Shown here: in pieces, positions 47,222-59,988 of the stretch | Position numbering within the stretch: the stretch's first letter is position 1 | How the letters are laid out: the number at the start of each line of letters is the position of its first letter | Assembly: GCF_033568475.1 (NCBI RefSeq) | Contig: NC_133120.1 | Span: forward strand, 167,493,991-167,557,990 | Direction: 5' to 3' | Origin: Henckelia pumila | Taxonomy: Eukaryota > Streptophyta > Magnoliopsida > Lamiales > Gesneriaceae | DNA length: 64,000 nucleotides | Notes under the pieces: model-generated | Database searches by the model: none | Seen by the model: only the letters and a program-made list of their open reading frames with translations | Told to the model about the DNA's origin: nothing | Made by a program: the position numbers and the translations under genes

Positions 47222-48759
47222 GCATTTTATATGAGATCGTCAAGTATTATGAGTGTGGGAGATGCGGTCATTAAACAAATGCAAAGGGCATACTATATTA
47301 TTCTTTGTTTTAACAGAGAAGGATAAAAATCACAATCTTAACGATTACGTGGAAGTCATCAAGGAGCAATTTGATGTCGTGCATCCAATCATCCAATATT
47401 GATATACACACCACTTGCTAATTGAGTAGGGACTGAAAATTTTCATTCGGTTGATCGAAATGTGTTAAATTTTTATGTAACATATATATTATTATCTAAT
47501 TTTTTGAATTACAATCATAGATTAGATTACGGACCATATATTATTATGACGGCCTCTAACATTTCAAAAATGCATAATTCATCTCGTAACATCCTCTCAA
47601 TATCCAAAATAACGACTGTAAAACTCTAACAGTCACTATAAATAAATACAAACTTTACAAATACTGATCCTCCAATAATTGCAATTAAATGCTGGAATTT
47701 TTTTATGACAATTCTATGGCATGTAAACACCAAATAACTAAGTATGAAACACTAATTTTCGGAAATCCCCCATATTCAAATATGAAAATTCGAACATAAT
47801 TCAAAATAATTTGTGAATATTTAGCAATACCAATCGGTTCGAATGTAACAACTCCAACCAATAGCGCCTCAAATATTAATTAAAGGTATTTGCAAATATA
47901 GCAAAAGTCCCAAAATTCGAAACCCTAGTTTCTGAAATATACCTTCAACAATGAGAATTCCAACTTGAATCTAGTAGAAAAATCTCCAATCAACCGAGAA
48001 CAACAGTTTTCGCCCGATTTCCGGCGAATAAATGCGGCGTACGTGCGACGACTTAGAAAGGGTTGTGACAAAATCTAGCAAAATGGGTATCACCAGTTAC
48101 ATCTCGTTGAGAGGATTACGAAAATATGTTTATTTTCAAAATAGATCATCGACGCCAGAGTTGCGGCGATTTGAAGTGACGATAAAAAAATGGAAAAGAA
48201 AAAAAAGAGATCGGGCAGGGGAGAGGGGCAAAAAATTTTGATTGAGGGGAGATAAGTCCTATTTGTATATGAACTAGCCACGGTTTAATTTAGGCACGGT
48301 GCAAAATTTTGCCATTATTTTTTTTATTAAGAATCGTGGTTAAAAATCGTGGCTAAAAATAAAATATTTTGTTTGTCCTCACAATATTTTATATGCATCA
48401 GTATATTTTTAAAATAATATCACAATCTATTATATCTTATATAAATAAAACCAAAGATTTTTTTTGATGTTAAAATGATGTATTATTTATATTATATTCA
48501 AGTGTTAGTATAGATATAAAAAATATAAGCTAAATTTTTTTCAAAAAAATATAAAAACCAAACTAAAATTTAAAATTTTTAATTTATAACAACATTTTTT
48601 TTGTTTATAAAATAATAAATACAATAGAGCATTCATTAAAAATCGTGGCTATTCAACCAAAAAAACTATGGCTATTTTCAGCCACAGTTTAAATAAAATC
48701 GTGGTTATTCAACCACGGTTTTAAAAAACCGTGAATAAATTAGTCACAGTTTTTTTTAA

Positions 48760-48962
48760 GTGCAAATTGCTCAAAAATCCCTAATGCAAACATGTTTTGC
48801 TCTGCACTTCCTAGCCACTTTTTTGTACCATAATTTTTGTTAATTTATACCACATTTTGTATGGTTTTTTACCATATCTTGTATTGTTTTGTACCACATT
48901 TTATACTTAGAAACCCCAAAACAAAACATGTTTGGATTTGGGGATTTTTGAGCAAATTGCTC
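48760..48962. mobile_element. MITE nested in CACTA, 203 bp, Mutator-like
   Basis: Ends GTGCAAATTGCTC and GAGCAAATTGCTC, with inner CAAAAATCCC arms, are inverted repeats. They are flanked by the 9-bp duplication TTTTTTTAA (48751-48759, 48963-48971), the length typical of Mutator-like elements. Duplication certainty is lowered by its simplicity. Confidence 0.6.
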
Positions 48963-49604
48963 TTTTTTTAAACCTTGGTTACACAGCCATCGTGGTTATT
49001 TAATAATTTAATTCAAGAGTCTGAAGCAGCAAACACATCCAACTCATTTCAATTAGTTCATGTGCACGATTTACTGCTTAACATCAAAACTTATCCTTGA
49101 ATAAGTTAATAAATAATTCCATAGAACTTACTCGGTTCTAGAGTATTGTACTTGTTCATATTTTGAAAATCCACCCTTAAAATTGCTGATTAATAATGAA
49201 GCGATAAAATCAACATAAACTAATTAAATCGAAGTGAGTAAAATTTCTTACTCGGGCAGCATGTATATTCGTGATTAATATAGAACAATTCTAACATGTT
49301 TAAACATTCAAATATTGAGTTCAACTCCTATCAAATTCGAAAATCCCAAGTTAACAAATCTGGAATTACCTCAAATATTTATTTCGTATCATTTAAATTT
49401 TTATATTCTAAAATATGTTTTTTAAAAATATTTTTGCAATTTATTTGACATAAATAAATATTTTAATGTAACATCTCAATAATTATTTTAATTATATCAA
49501 ATTATCGAATAATTAATATTAGAGTTATACAATAACACAGCTATACCAACTCACAATGATCCAAACGATCAGTTTGAATTCCCAAAACTTCGGCTTACTG
49601 CGCT

Positions 49605-49721
49605 TTTAGAATAAGATATTACAACAACATTTTTTGTGTTCATAAAATAATAAATACAGTGGAGCATTCAGTAAAAATATTTTTTATTGTTTAATACATG
49701 TATTTTTATTAAATAAATTTG

Positions 49722-49773
<52 letters not shown>

Positions 49774-50107
49774 TTAATGATTGTAATAATAACTTTGAAA
49801 ATAATTATATAAAATAAGTAACGCATATATATCAACTCACAATGATGGAAAAGATCAACTTACCGAATAATATTTATAATAACATATTTAATATAATAAT
49901 GAATTGTTTTAACAATAAAATATAAATATAAATATAAATTTCCTAATTATAATAACAATTATATTAGAATAAGATATTACAACAATATTTTTTGTGTTAA
50001 TAAAATAATAAATACAGTGGAGCATTCATTAACAATATTTTTTTTACAGTTTAATACATTCATTTTCATTAAATAAATTAGGAATAATAATAATTAAAAA
50101 ATAAATA

Positions 50108-50143
<36 letters not shown>

Positions 50144-50237
50144 TTAATGCTTGTAATAATAATTTTGACAATAATTATATAAAATAAGTACTCATCAACA
50201 ATAATATATTCGATAATTAATTTTTTGAAAAACTTGT

Positions 50238-50281
<44 letters not shown>
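49605..50281. repeat. Tandem ~360-bp units with (AAT)n inside CACTA
   Basis: Two units (from 49610 and 49971) share AATAAGATATTACAACAA, AATACAGTGGAGCATTCA and an AAT run. A third, partial copy lies near 48590-48640. Further AAT runs are at 49723-49772, 50106-50142 and 50240-50281. Confidence 0.75.
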
Positions 50282-50689
50282 TGGGTCTACTTATTATGAC
50301 AGACCTTCTTCCAGATAATCTGTAGGTATTTCATGTCCAAGATTTTGATTTGTAAGAAAATATTATTGATAATGACTATGAAAATTGTGATCCACATGTA
50401 TGTTTTCGGATTCCCAACTCGTGTTCTGAGACCGTGAAGTCGATGGAACATCTGAATTGATATTTAAAAAATGTGAACAAATACATGGTAACAAAATGAA
50501 ATTTACCGAAAAAAGAGCCTAAAGTGGTAATCGCTTCATTGAAAACGAAGCTGAAAATTATTTTGTCACTGCATTGATCTACTCTACACTATTAAGAAAA
50601 TTTGTAAATGACAGAAAAAAAAAGTGAGAGAATGGAGAAGAAATGGTAGAAACCGATAGAAAAAAGGAAATAATTGAGGATGTATATCA

Positions 50690-51345
50690 TGTTAATTAAC
50701 CACGGTTTTAAAAAAAAACCGTGGCTAAATAACCACGGTTATTTAAAATCGTGGCGACACTTAACCACAGTTTTTTAAAATCGTGGTTATTTAACCACGG
50801 TTTTATTTTAACCACGGTTTTTTAAAAAACCGTAGCTAAATAACCACGGTTATTTAAAACTGTGGCCACACTTAACCACGGTTTTTTAAAATCGTGGTTA
50901 TTTTACCACGGTTTAGTAATACCGTGGCTAATTTTTAGCCACGGTTTAAATAAAACCGTAGTTATTTAACCACGGTTAAAAAATCTGTGGTTAAATGTAG
51001 CAACGGTTTTTCTAAACCGTGGGTACTTAACCACGGTTTTGAAAAACCGCGGTTATTCAACCACAGTTTTAAAAAAACCGTGGCTATTTTTAGCCACGGT
51101 TAAAGAAAACCGTGGTTATTTAGCAACGATTTTTTAAAACTGTGGTTAAGTTAACAATGGTTTTCAAAAACCGTGGTTAAATTAACCACAGTTTTTAAAA
51201 ACCGTGGTTATTTAACCACGGATTTAAAAAACCGTTGCTAAATAACCACTGTTTTTTTAACCGTGACTATTTAACCACGGTTTTAATAAAACCGTGGCCA
51301 ATTGGCCACGGTTTTATTAAAACCGTGGTTAAATAGGCAATTTTT
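50690..51345. repeat. CACTA right subterminal array
   Basis: Several dozen copies of AACCACGGTTTT / AAAACCGTGGTT in alternating orientation over about 650 bp, able to form many hairpins. Confidence 0.92.
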
Positions 51346-51356
51346 TTGTAGTGATG

Positions 51357-51874
51357 TTTGGTAACTAATTGATGAACATTGAATAATTTTTCTCTATCAA
51401 CATGTAAAGCCCTGAGCTTGATCTGTTCACTTAAATATAAAATGACGATTTTTTATAATTCCAAATTCGCTCCTTCGAGTTCAATTATACAAGCTTAAAA
51501 CAGACAACTTGTTTAAGCTGTAACCACGTCGAGTTATTTTGTTTCAGAAGAAAGATACATAAAAAGTGATCCAATGAATTTAGAAAGCTTATATTAATTA
51601 TGGGATTAAAAAGTTTGTATGTAAAAAAATTGAATATTGAATTCATGAATTATTTAGAGGATGATTCATTAGTATACTTGATGAGAATAGACATCACAAG
51701 ATTGGTGGTATTCTGGGATGGGGCCTGAGTGAGTTATTTATAACCTACCATCTTATACCACAAAGCCGCCCTCTCTCTCAATTCAGAATTAAATGAATGG
51801 TTGGTGAAACTTACCACCACATGCTTGTACATAAACATTTGGAATGTGTGAAACTTTACTGGCTGAATAGGGAT
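51357..51874. other. Unassigned spacer
   Basis: AT-rich DNA with a short GC-richer stretch near 51710-51780. No gene or element recognised. Confidence 0.4.
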
Positions 51875-54800
51875 TGTAGCGACTCCACCCGAATCTGCTA
51901 CTAATCAAAAGATAATTAAGCATCTATTTAACTTAAGCAAAATATAATCAGAACTTAACAGCGAAAAGGTAAAAAAAATCTAAATCCAAATACATTTGGC
52001 AGAATACAACCGATAGAAAAATCCATAATTAAACACTGTATAATACAATCAAATCGAACAGTGTACCAAATCCCTAACAACTAAGGAAAATTCACTGGAA
52101 CCCTGAATCTTGATCTCCGCCCTGCCGCAATCCTCCGGCGTCGCCCAATCTGAAACCTGCCCCGTCGAATAAGGTGTCCAAAAAATACAGATATACTGGA
52201 TGTGAATGACTGCGCTTAATACGAAAGCAATGATATATAAATAAATATGATGCAAGAAAATATTTCTGGAGAGCTACTCCGCGGCCCGCGGGGTACATCC
52301 ACTGAAACGACCTTAACTCGTAATTTTTTTTTATAAATATTACATATATGCATCTATACTTAAAATAGATTTTCATAAAATTTAATATATAATAAAAAGC
52401 GATTTCATGTCAAAACTTAAATACTCTAACATATTATAAATCCATGTGTAAATATTCAATAACGTAAGATGCGGAAAATAGTTTGATACAATCTCATAAT
52501 CATTGAAACATAAAAGCGCGAAGGTCACGGGTGTGCTAGCTTGCCACGAATGCACAGAGGTCTTCACCACCATTCGGGACCACAACCTCTTGAATAACAT
52601 AAATCTCACCTGCACACCATTTAGATCTAGTGAGCCTAAAGGCCCAACATGCTCTACCTTTAATAACGAGTACTACTAAATAAAATCACATGCAAACACA
52701 TAACGTATATAAAATAACCTGAGGATTCTAATGCATGCATGATCATAAAACCGTATGCATAAACTGCGTCGTAATCTATATCATAATATAATACGTAACA
52801 TAATACATAACATAAGCATTGACATGTCATAAACATAAAAATCATTTTCTGTGGGTCATATCAGTGAAGTGTAACCTAATTCGATTGATCAATCTAAATC
52901 CATCGTACGTGGTGGCGACCTGTGGGGTGTACCCCTAACGCCCTATGCCACTTCACCCAACCTTTGGAGATCCATAGGCTCATAATCGTAAGTGAAAAGT
53001 TCATCGGGCCCGATATCCCGACCTCCAGTCCCGTGTTTGTCACAAATCACTTAAACTTTCCAAAAATATTTTCTTTACATGCCTGTTATCTCATCATAAA
53101 ATACATGCATGAATCATGAACCTAGAAATATCGTTTTCTTAAAATTTTTCCCGTAAATATATATTTAATTTATTTTTCATAATAAAAATCATACTTATAT
53201 CAAAATATACATATACATCTATTAAATATATATTTACGGACTATTTTGTTTGTCACTGGCTAATTCGAGTTGCTGCCCCTTAACTAAAGTCATAAACTTA
53301 GATTGTCTCATTAACATTTATACTGGCCCAAAAATACTTAGACTAGCTCAATCACACTTAAAATGACCCAATCAGACTTAGATTGGCACAATAGTACTTA
53401 ATCCAACCAAATAATTAAACAACTTAGACTCATTAACAAATTTATCTCAATTATTAAATCAAACCTCCAATAAATATCTTAAGCCCAATAAGCTTGGCTC
53501 AATAACTAAATCAATTCATTCAAGTCCAAATAACACTTTATCCCAAATAAACAACTAAGCCCAATAAATAAATTAAACTCAATAAACATTTTACACCCAA
53601 TAACTAAATTAAGCCCAATGAACATCTTAGGCCCAATAACAAAATTGACCCAATGAATAAACTAAACACTTAGACTCTTAAATAAATTACCCAGCCCAGA
53701 CCCATACATATGACCCTAATTCACTTGACCCGACCCGGACAACCTACCTGCCCGAGCCCTGCCCGAGCTGCCCGCTAGGTAGACAACCTTACAACCATTC
53801 CACTGTTCACCTAGCCGAAACTACTTCAAAACATCTTAAACCAAGACCCAAAGGGACCTAACCCAGCCATCAACCAGTGAACAACAACTAAGACCCAGCC
53901 ATGACAGAAAAAACATCCACAATACATAAAAACACGAATAATGCATGAGTTAAAATTTGAGTTACCATATCCACATACAAATGGAACAATACAATTTAAT
54001 AAATTAAATAGTGAATATGCTGATCTAAATGGTGTGAGAAAGGAAAGATATAACATGCATTTGCGTTTAAAAACACGAAAAACTAATACGGTTGCGGTTG
54101 CGCGTATCAGGACTCTGAAATCTCATAATTATCCAATTCTGGAAGATCAAATCCCTAATCTGCTGATTTCTGCCTCTAATTATCCTCAACGGGCTTCCGA
54201 TCTGCGAAAAATCATATGATGGTCAAAAGTCAACCCTGGTCAACTCTGGTCAAACTTTGACAAAAAATTATCGAACTTTATTGCGCTCTCACCGCTTAAC
54301 GATTTCGAATCACGACTCGAAACTTGGATATTCGGATCTATCACGTCGAGACGATCGAAAATGGTTAGCATGTCGACGGCCGGTGGCTCGCCGGAGAAGA
54401 CGGCGACGATGGTGGCGGTGCGGCGGCGATCTGCAAAACTACTCCAAAAATTCTGAAATTTTGCAGGCTTGTAGAACTCGACGAGGCGATTCCAATTCAC
54501 TAATCCATGACCGAAGAGGACCACCATGGCGGCCGGAATCGGCGAAAAACAGATGGCGGCGGCGTTTGAGCTCAGATCTGCCCGATTTTTCAACGGAAAA
54601 AGCTGTAATAAGATTGGAAAATGATCTACACACATCCCAGAACCTTTTAACAACACAAAAACAACAAGAATCGACCTGAAATCCGACGATTCACGCGAGG
54701 AAGATGATGAATAGTGCCGCGCGATTCTCGACTTCGTTCTCGCCAAATCGGACACCAAAACTCATGATTCTTGGTATGGATGTGATCGCCTTGAAGAGAG

Positions 54801-55358
54801 CTACAAGATGGCATGCTCAATCGACGACGAAGGGTGGCAAACGGCGGTCGGCGACGGCGGGACGTGAAATGGGGGGTTAGGGTTTAGTGTGTGTTCTTGG
54901 GGTTGTGCGTGAGAGAGAGTGCACCACTTAATATTTTAAAAATTGGTCCTAAAATGATCCGATATGATCAATTTTAATGCTCTTGTGCTATTTTACACCA
55001 ATATGTAATTTAACACATTTTTACAATTATCTGGAATAGTAAACTTTGACCTGCAACTAGAGTTAATTCCCAATAAATAAATTGAGTAAATATTAGGCTT
55101 TGACCAGTCACCAAAACTGATTAATTTCCCCAATTAAATTATCTGGAATAAATAATTATTTTAATTCCATTATCTCAATAATTATCTCAAAAATACCAAT
55201 ATTACCAGATATCCAGAAATAGTCAAACTCATTGACTAATTGACACGTGTATTTTGTAAATACACTCTATAACTCATTTGACAGTAATAATTATTTTTCC
55301 AACTCAATAATTATTTTAAATTGCCAATTAAATCGGTAATAAATTTTGGGACGTTACA
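51875..55358 (-). mobile_element. Gypsy (Tekay-like) solo LTR, 3.5 kb
   Basis: On the minus strand it starts TGTAACGTCCC and ends GTCGCTACA. It has no internal genes; a GC-rich stretch at 54280-54860 is typical of such long LTRs. The flanks GGGAT and TCCAC do not match, so a simple solo-LTR origin is not supported. Its right flank is the interior of another LTR. Confidence 0.65.
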
Positions 55359-56323
55359 TCCACATACTTGCCCTATCACCGTAGCGTCAGTCTCCGCCGT
55401 CGCGGCGTCTCTCGGTGATAGACAAAACAATACGGGGCTGAGCCTCCCCTCACAGGACCCACCTCTAACGAGATGCAGTCTAGAATAATCATGCATGTGC
55501 TAAAACAGTAAAACAAAAAACATGGCACATACAATGCAACATAAAAGTGTATATATCATGTCGGCTATCTCGGTCAGTACTTACGTACCTCAACACAGCA
55601 ATGAGAGCAACCTAGCAAGTCCTGCTCTCTAGTCCAAGCCTATAATCATATATTCACTATATCACTTATATTTCTCTAAAAGCCTTAACTAGACTATTAG
55701 ATACTCCCTAAAGCTATTAGGGACCCAAAGTTATACCTGAGTCCGTCTTCAGCCCGCTGATGGCGACTGCCTCAAAACTTAGGCATAGCTTCGCTACTAT
55801 CCCTTAGCGCTCCGCCACCCCCAGAATTCCAGTAGAATGCAAAGAAAGCCCTAAAATCGACTAGAAAGGACTAGAATAGAGAGAGAAGAGGCAAATTGGC
55901 GAATGGAAAGAGAGCCTCGACACCCATATAAATAGAGAGCGATCGAAACCTCCGATCGCACGATCGGAACTTCCGATCCCCTGCTTCCGATCTCCGCCCG
56001 CCAATCACGTGTCCTCCTTCTAGAAAATGATTGCCGATAGTCGATCGGAGCTTCCGATCCTCTCTTCGGAGCTTCCGATATCCACCAATGGCGTCATCAA
56101 GATGACCTCACTCTGGGACACCTGGCTGGAACGATCGGAGCTTCCGATCCCATCTGCTTCCGAATACAACATAGCTTCTGATCTCTAAGCAGTTCGGACC
56201 CTCTAGATTGTGTATCTATTTCCGAAATTTATAGGCCCATTTGGAAATTCCTTAATCTAGTTTTACCCAATTTAATCATGATTACCAAGTTAATTACTCA
56301 TTTTGGATACGGGTAACTACCCA
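55359..56323 (-). mobile_element. Gypsy LTR fragment (family of 58492-59988)
   Basis: Aligns by eye with the right-hand two thirds of 58492-59988: shared TCCAAGCCTATA, AAAAGCCTTAACTA, TCAGCCCGCTGATG, a TATA box and GATCGGA..TCCGATC motifs. It ends at GGGTAACTACCCA (minus-strand LTR start). The left part is missing at the junction with the 3.5-kb LTR. Confidence 0.65.
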
Positions 56324-56352
56324 TAATGATTTTGTTAGGTTCGGGATAAAGA

Positions 56353-56463
56353 TAAATGAGTGAGAGCTTTGAGAAATGAATGAAGAAAGTGAGGCTCTTG
56401 GTCCTTATATATAGACCTCGATCGGAACGTCTGATCCTTAGTTTTGAGGTTCCGAACGCACTT
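56353..56463 (-). repeat. 111-bp direct repeat, left copy
   Basis: Identical by eye to 58347-58457. It looks like the promoter part of a Gypsy LTR of the same family (TATATATAAGG on the minus strand, GATCGGAACG motif). Confidence 0.9.
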
Positions 56464-56477
56464 CAAAACTGAAAAAG

Positions 56478-57850
56478 TGGGTGCCCGGTTAGCCAACTTG
56501 TGGCTAAGGGCTTTTATGACTCTATGTATAAACAATCTTTGTTTAATATAATTTACATTCATTAATGGCATTTTCTTTATCTTTCTTCATAATGTTATAT
56601 TTTGATATACTATTGTTGTTTTGATAAAGACCTTGAATATACTATAGTGTAAGTAAGATGAGATAATGAATAAAGAGAGATCACTATCATGAAACACATC
56701 TTATAGTCACTGTATATTCTAAACAGTTCCTAGTCAATTGAGCCGTCCGCAAATAAGGATAAGGATCGCTCGAGATCGAGACTAGCATTTGCGATGCCAA
56801 GTGCCATGTTTCATTGGTATGGAACATAGAGATGTTCAAATCATGCAAATGGATATTCATATGATGAATGATCGAACTACCCTATTCGAACTTTCCAAGT
56901 GGTTATTATTAATTGAGTGGATAAGTCCGCGGTTTTGGTTGTACACCATTAGTCCTTACTACTTGAAACATCATGGAGACTCTATATGCTAGTACTATAC
57001 TTTGACTCGTTTACCGACTCTATGAGGGTTATCAGGTATCGGGATTGGGTACAGTTACGACACATATAGGAGTCGATGCTTTGTTGTCAAGGATTCACCA
57101 CACGCTTGCGAGTGTGGATATCCTATGCGATCTGAGGAGATATTAGTGTGACAAATCTCTGGCCAGAGTACATGATGTGCTTTAGGTTACTTGGTTTCCT
57201 AGTAGCACATGCGATGTTACTATTTGATCTTCAAGATGCATTGCATAGTTATTGAATCTCGAACGACTCTCGATGTACCAATGGTTGTTGATTCGATCGG
57301 GATATATGGATGAAGGGACCGTACTGTACGCTAACCAAAACCTATTGGTTCTTGCAGGCACTATCAGTGATACCTAGGGAATCATGGGGCGATGTTGCTA
57401 GGCGCTCTTACCATGATTCGATGGGTAATTCGGAAATTATTGTTCTGAGTCACAAGGAGTTGTGAGCCCACATCTAGCTGTATCCCTAAACCATTGAGAG
57501 TTACACAAGTAATGGATTACTAATCTTCGTTGATATAGTTAAATTTAAAGAGTTAAATTTAATGAAAGAGAAGTTGGACTTCTAAACTAAAGGGAATGGA
57601 ATTTTCTAAAATGACATAGGGATGAACATTTTTGGAAATCACTGAATTCGGATTTAGAAAAATTATCTTGACTTTAAAAGGTGCAGAAATGGTTTCTGTG
57701 CACATTGGTGAAATTAGTTTATCAATTGAAGTCATGATGAATTTTATATTAATTTCTATAATAACAGGCTTTGCTTGTTGGGCTTAAGTTATGGATTATG
57801 AGCCCTAAGGAGTTAGTGTCCTAATAGACTTATAACTTAATCTAGTCTAG

Positions 57851-57894
<44 letters not shown>

Positions 57895-58345
57895 TTTCGA
57901 AAATAATCATTGATCCCATCTTGAAATTTTCGAAAATCACATCTAAATATTAAAAGGAATTTTCGAAAATTTGAGAGAGTGTCTCAAGAGAATTTTCGAA
58001 ATCCCTTCTCCTTTTTGAGAGAATTCAGTCTGTGATTTTTTATAAAAAATTACATTCTGAATTGACAGATCAAATCTGTTTAATCTCTTCGATAAACATC
58101 TGATTGATTTCTAGTGCAATCAATCAGAGGGTTTCAGTTTTCTGTTCGTGGACCTAATTCAGGAGTTGATCGAGCAAGTCATCAGTTCCTGGGATTTACA
58201 ACAAGAGCAGATTTAATCTGTTGGAGTCCATAATCAAGCCATAGCTTGAAGAGGTAAAATATTAATTGTTATTATTATTTTACTTGCATAATTTAATCGT
58301 TAGGATTTGATACCCATGATATGGAATCGTTCCATATAAAAAATT
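56478..58345 (+). mobile_element. Copia-like long LTR remnant
   Basis: Starts GTGCCCGGTTAGCC without its expected TG terminus and ends near GATTTGATACCCATG..TTCCATATAAA. Without ORFs. It resembles long LTRs of plant Copia elements by overall layout. It is bracketed by the 111-bp repeats. A TA run lies at 57855-57889. Confidence 0.5.
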
Positions 58346-58346
58346 T

Positions 58347-58457
58347 TAAATGAGTGAGAGCTTTGAGAAATGAATGAAGAAAGTGAGGCTCTTGGTCCTT
58401 ATATATAGACCTCGATCGGAACGTCTGATCCTTAGTTTTGAGGTTCCGAACGCACTT
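58347..58457 (-). repeat. 111-bp direct repeat, right copy
   Basis: Second copy; here the sequence continues with AGAACTTCCGATTG, up to the LTR start at 58492. Confidence 0.9.
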
Positions 58458-58491
58458 TAGAACTTCCGATTGTCTTTCCGAACTCTCTCTG

Positions 58492-59988
58492 TAGTGACCC
58501 ACGCCGTGATCACCTACTATCAAGAGCTTACACATGCATTTAACTTAATTAAGCAGTATTCAGATATAATCAGCGGAAACCATAAAAACCAAATATAATC
58601 CCAAGAAAAGGAATCTGTAAATACTTAGTTATACAACCATATCAAAGGTAATGTATAAACCCAAACAACATAAACACTGAAAGTATAGTTAGAACACAAA
58701 CATCTCCAACTGCTGCAACTCTACAACCTAAGCTCTCCTGGAACCACCCGCCTCATCCAACCGCAAACCTCCCCCATGGAATTGGGTGTCCAGAAACAAC
58801 AGTACGAGGACGTGAGCATAAAATGCTCAGCACGATAGTATGAGTATACAAATATTATATGTGCATGTATGAAAGTGATTTGGATACCAAGATATGAGGG
58901 TCAAGAAAAAAGTTCACAAGCCGAGCCCAGTGTATATAGCACACCGCGCCATCGCATCAGGAGGTGGCTCCTATACCCAGTGGATAATGATAACCTGATA
59001 CTAGTACTAGTGTCCAACATAACGGTGCCTTGACACAAAACTTACGTATCCAACCATCCACTACTCGTAGGGTGAACGCCTTACTACAGGATATCTCAAG
59101 AATACATGATCAATATGCTCGTGAATACAACATAATATCATGACAGGTATATGCAGATAAAATCATGCCATATAAACAATTCAACACATAATACATGCAT
59201 ACTCAGTCAGGGTATCTCGAACAGTACTTTCATACCTCATATACTAGGCAAGCTAAACCAGCTCTATGTCCAAGCCTATAGTCCGCACTACAATTCAAAA
59301 TTCTTATGAATCATAATCTTATTCTAAAAGCCTTAACTAAGTTATAGCATATTCCCTATTTTCTATAAGGATCTAGAGTTATAACTTTGTTCGTCGTCAG
59401 CCCGCTGATGACTACTGCCCCAAGACTTGGGCACCACCTTGCTGCGACTCTGGAGCACCTTGCCAACACCCCGAACCAGCCAACGAATGACCCAAAAGCC
59501 TCAAAAATAAGCTAAAACCGAGAGAATGGTTTGGAAAAAGGGTGAGAAATGTGGCCCTCAGAACCCCTATTTATAGACAATGATCGGAAGCTCCAATCTC
59601 CTAATCGGACACTCCGATCCTTGCATGCTTGCCAGGTTCGGAATGGCACATATCGGAAGCTCCGATCTTGACTTCGGAAGCTCCGATCCCTTGCATGCAG
59701 CTATGTGTTCAAACCTTAATTCCACGTTCATGACATCTCAGATCGGAAGTTCCGATCACCTCCGTTGCTTCCGAAAATGCTTCGCTTGTTCCGATCAGTT
59801 TGGACCCTCCGAACCAAGTTCGGACCTTCCGAACTTGTCCAGGCCCAATTAAGTCCATTAATAATTTTCGGGCGTTTTGGACCCAATTCCTTGGTCTGTT
59901 TGATCATATTAAAATCCTTAATCATGATTCATTAAATCTAAACATGATTAATAAATTAATCTTGTAAAATGGGACCGGGCTACTAAAT
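58492..59988 (-). repeat. 3' LTR of truncated Gypsy element
   Basis: About 1.5 kb. The left boundary TGTAGTGACCC is clear; the right boundary at CTACTAAA is judged from the adjoining purine tract TATGGGGAGAA. Contains a TATA box near 59573 and a run of GATCGGAAGCTCCGATC-like motifs at 59580-59830. Confidence 0.75.

Larger units (their letters stand above)
45020..51353. mobile_element. Non-autonomous CACTA (En/Spm) transposon with captured gene
   Basis: Ends CACTACAAAAAAA and TTTTTTTGTAGTG are perfect inverted repeats, flanked by the 3-bp duplication ATG (45017-45019 and 51354-51356). Dense subterminal repeats fill both ends. No TNP2-type transposase is recognisable in 6.3 kb, so it depends on a helper. 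The interior holds a formin FH2 fragment and other exon-like pieces on the minus strand, including a first-exon-like CT-rich block at about 47945-48250 with a GT donor. It also holds a nested MITE and AT-rich tandem repeats. Confidence 0.93.

Noticed and set aside
45020-51353. An autonomous CACTA element
   Set aside because: No TNP2/TnpA-like coding sequence could be recognised on either strand.
54240-54758. 172-residue open frame on the minus strand
   Set aside because: It lies in the GC-rich part of a Gypsy LTR, shows no domain, and an overlapping plus-strand frame of similar length shows that base composition explains it.
56353-58457. Simple insertion of a Copia element into a Gypsy LTR with a target duplication
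   Set aside because: The shared flank is 111 bp, far longer than the 5 bp expected.
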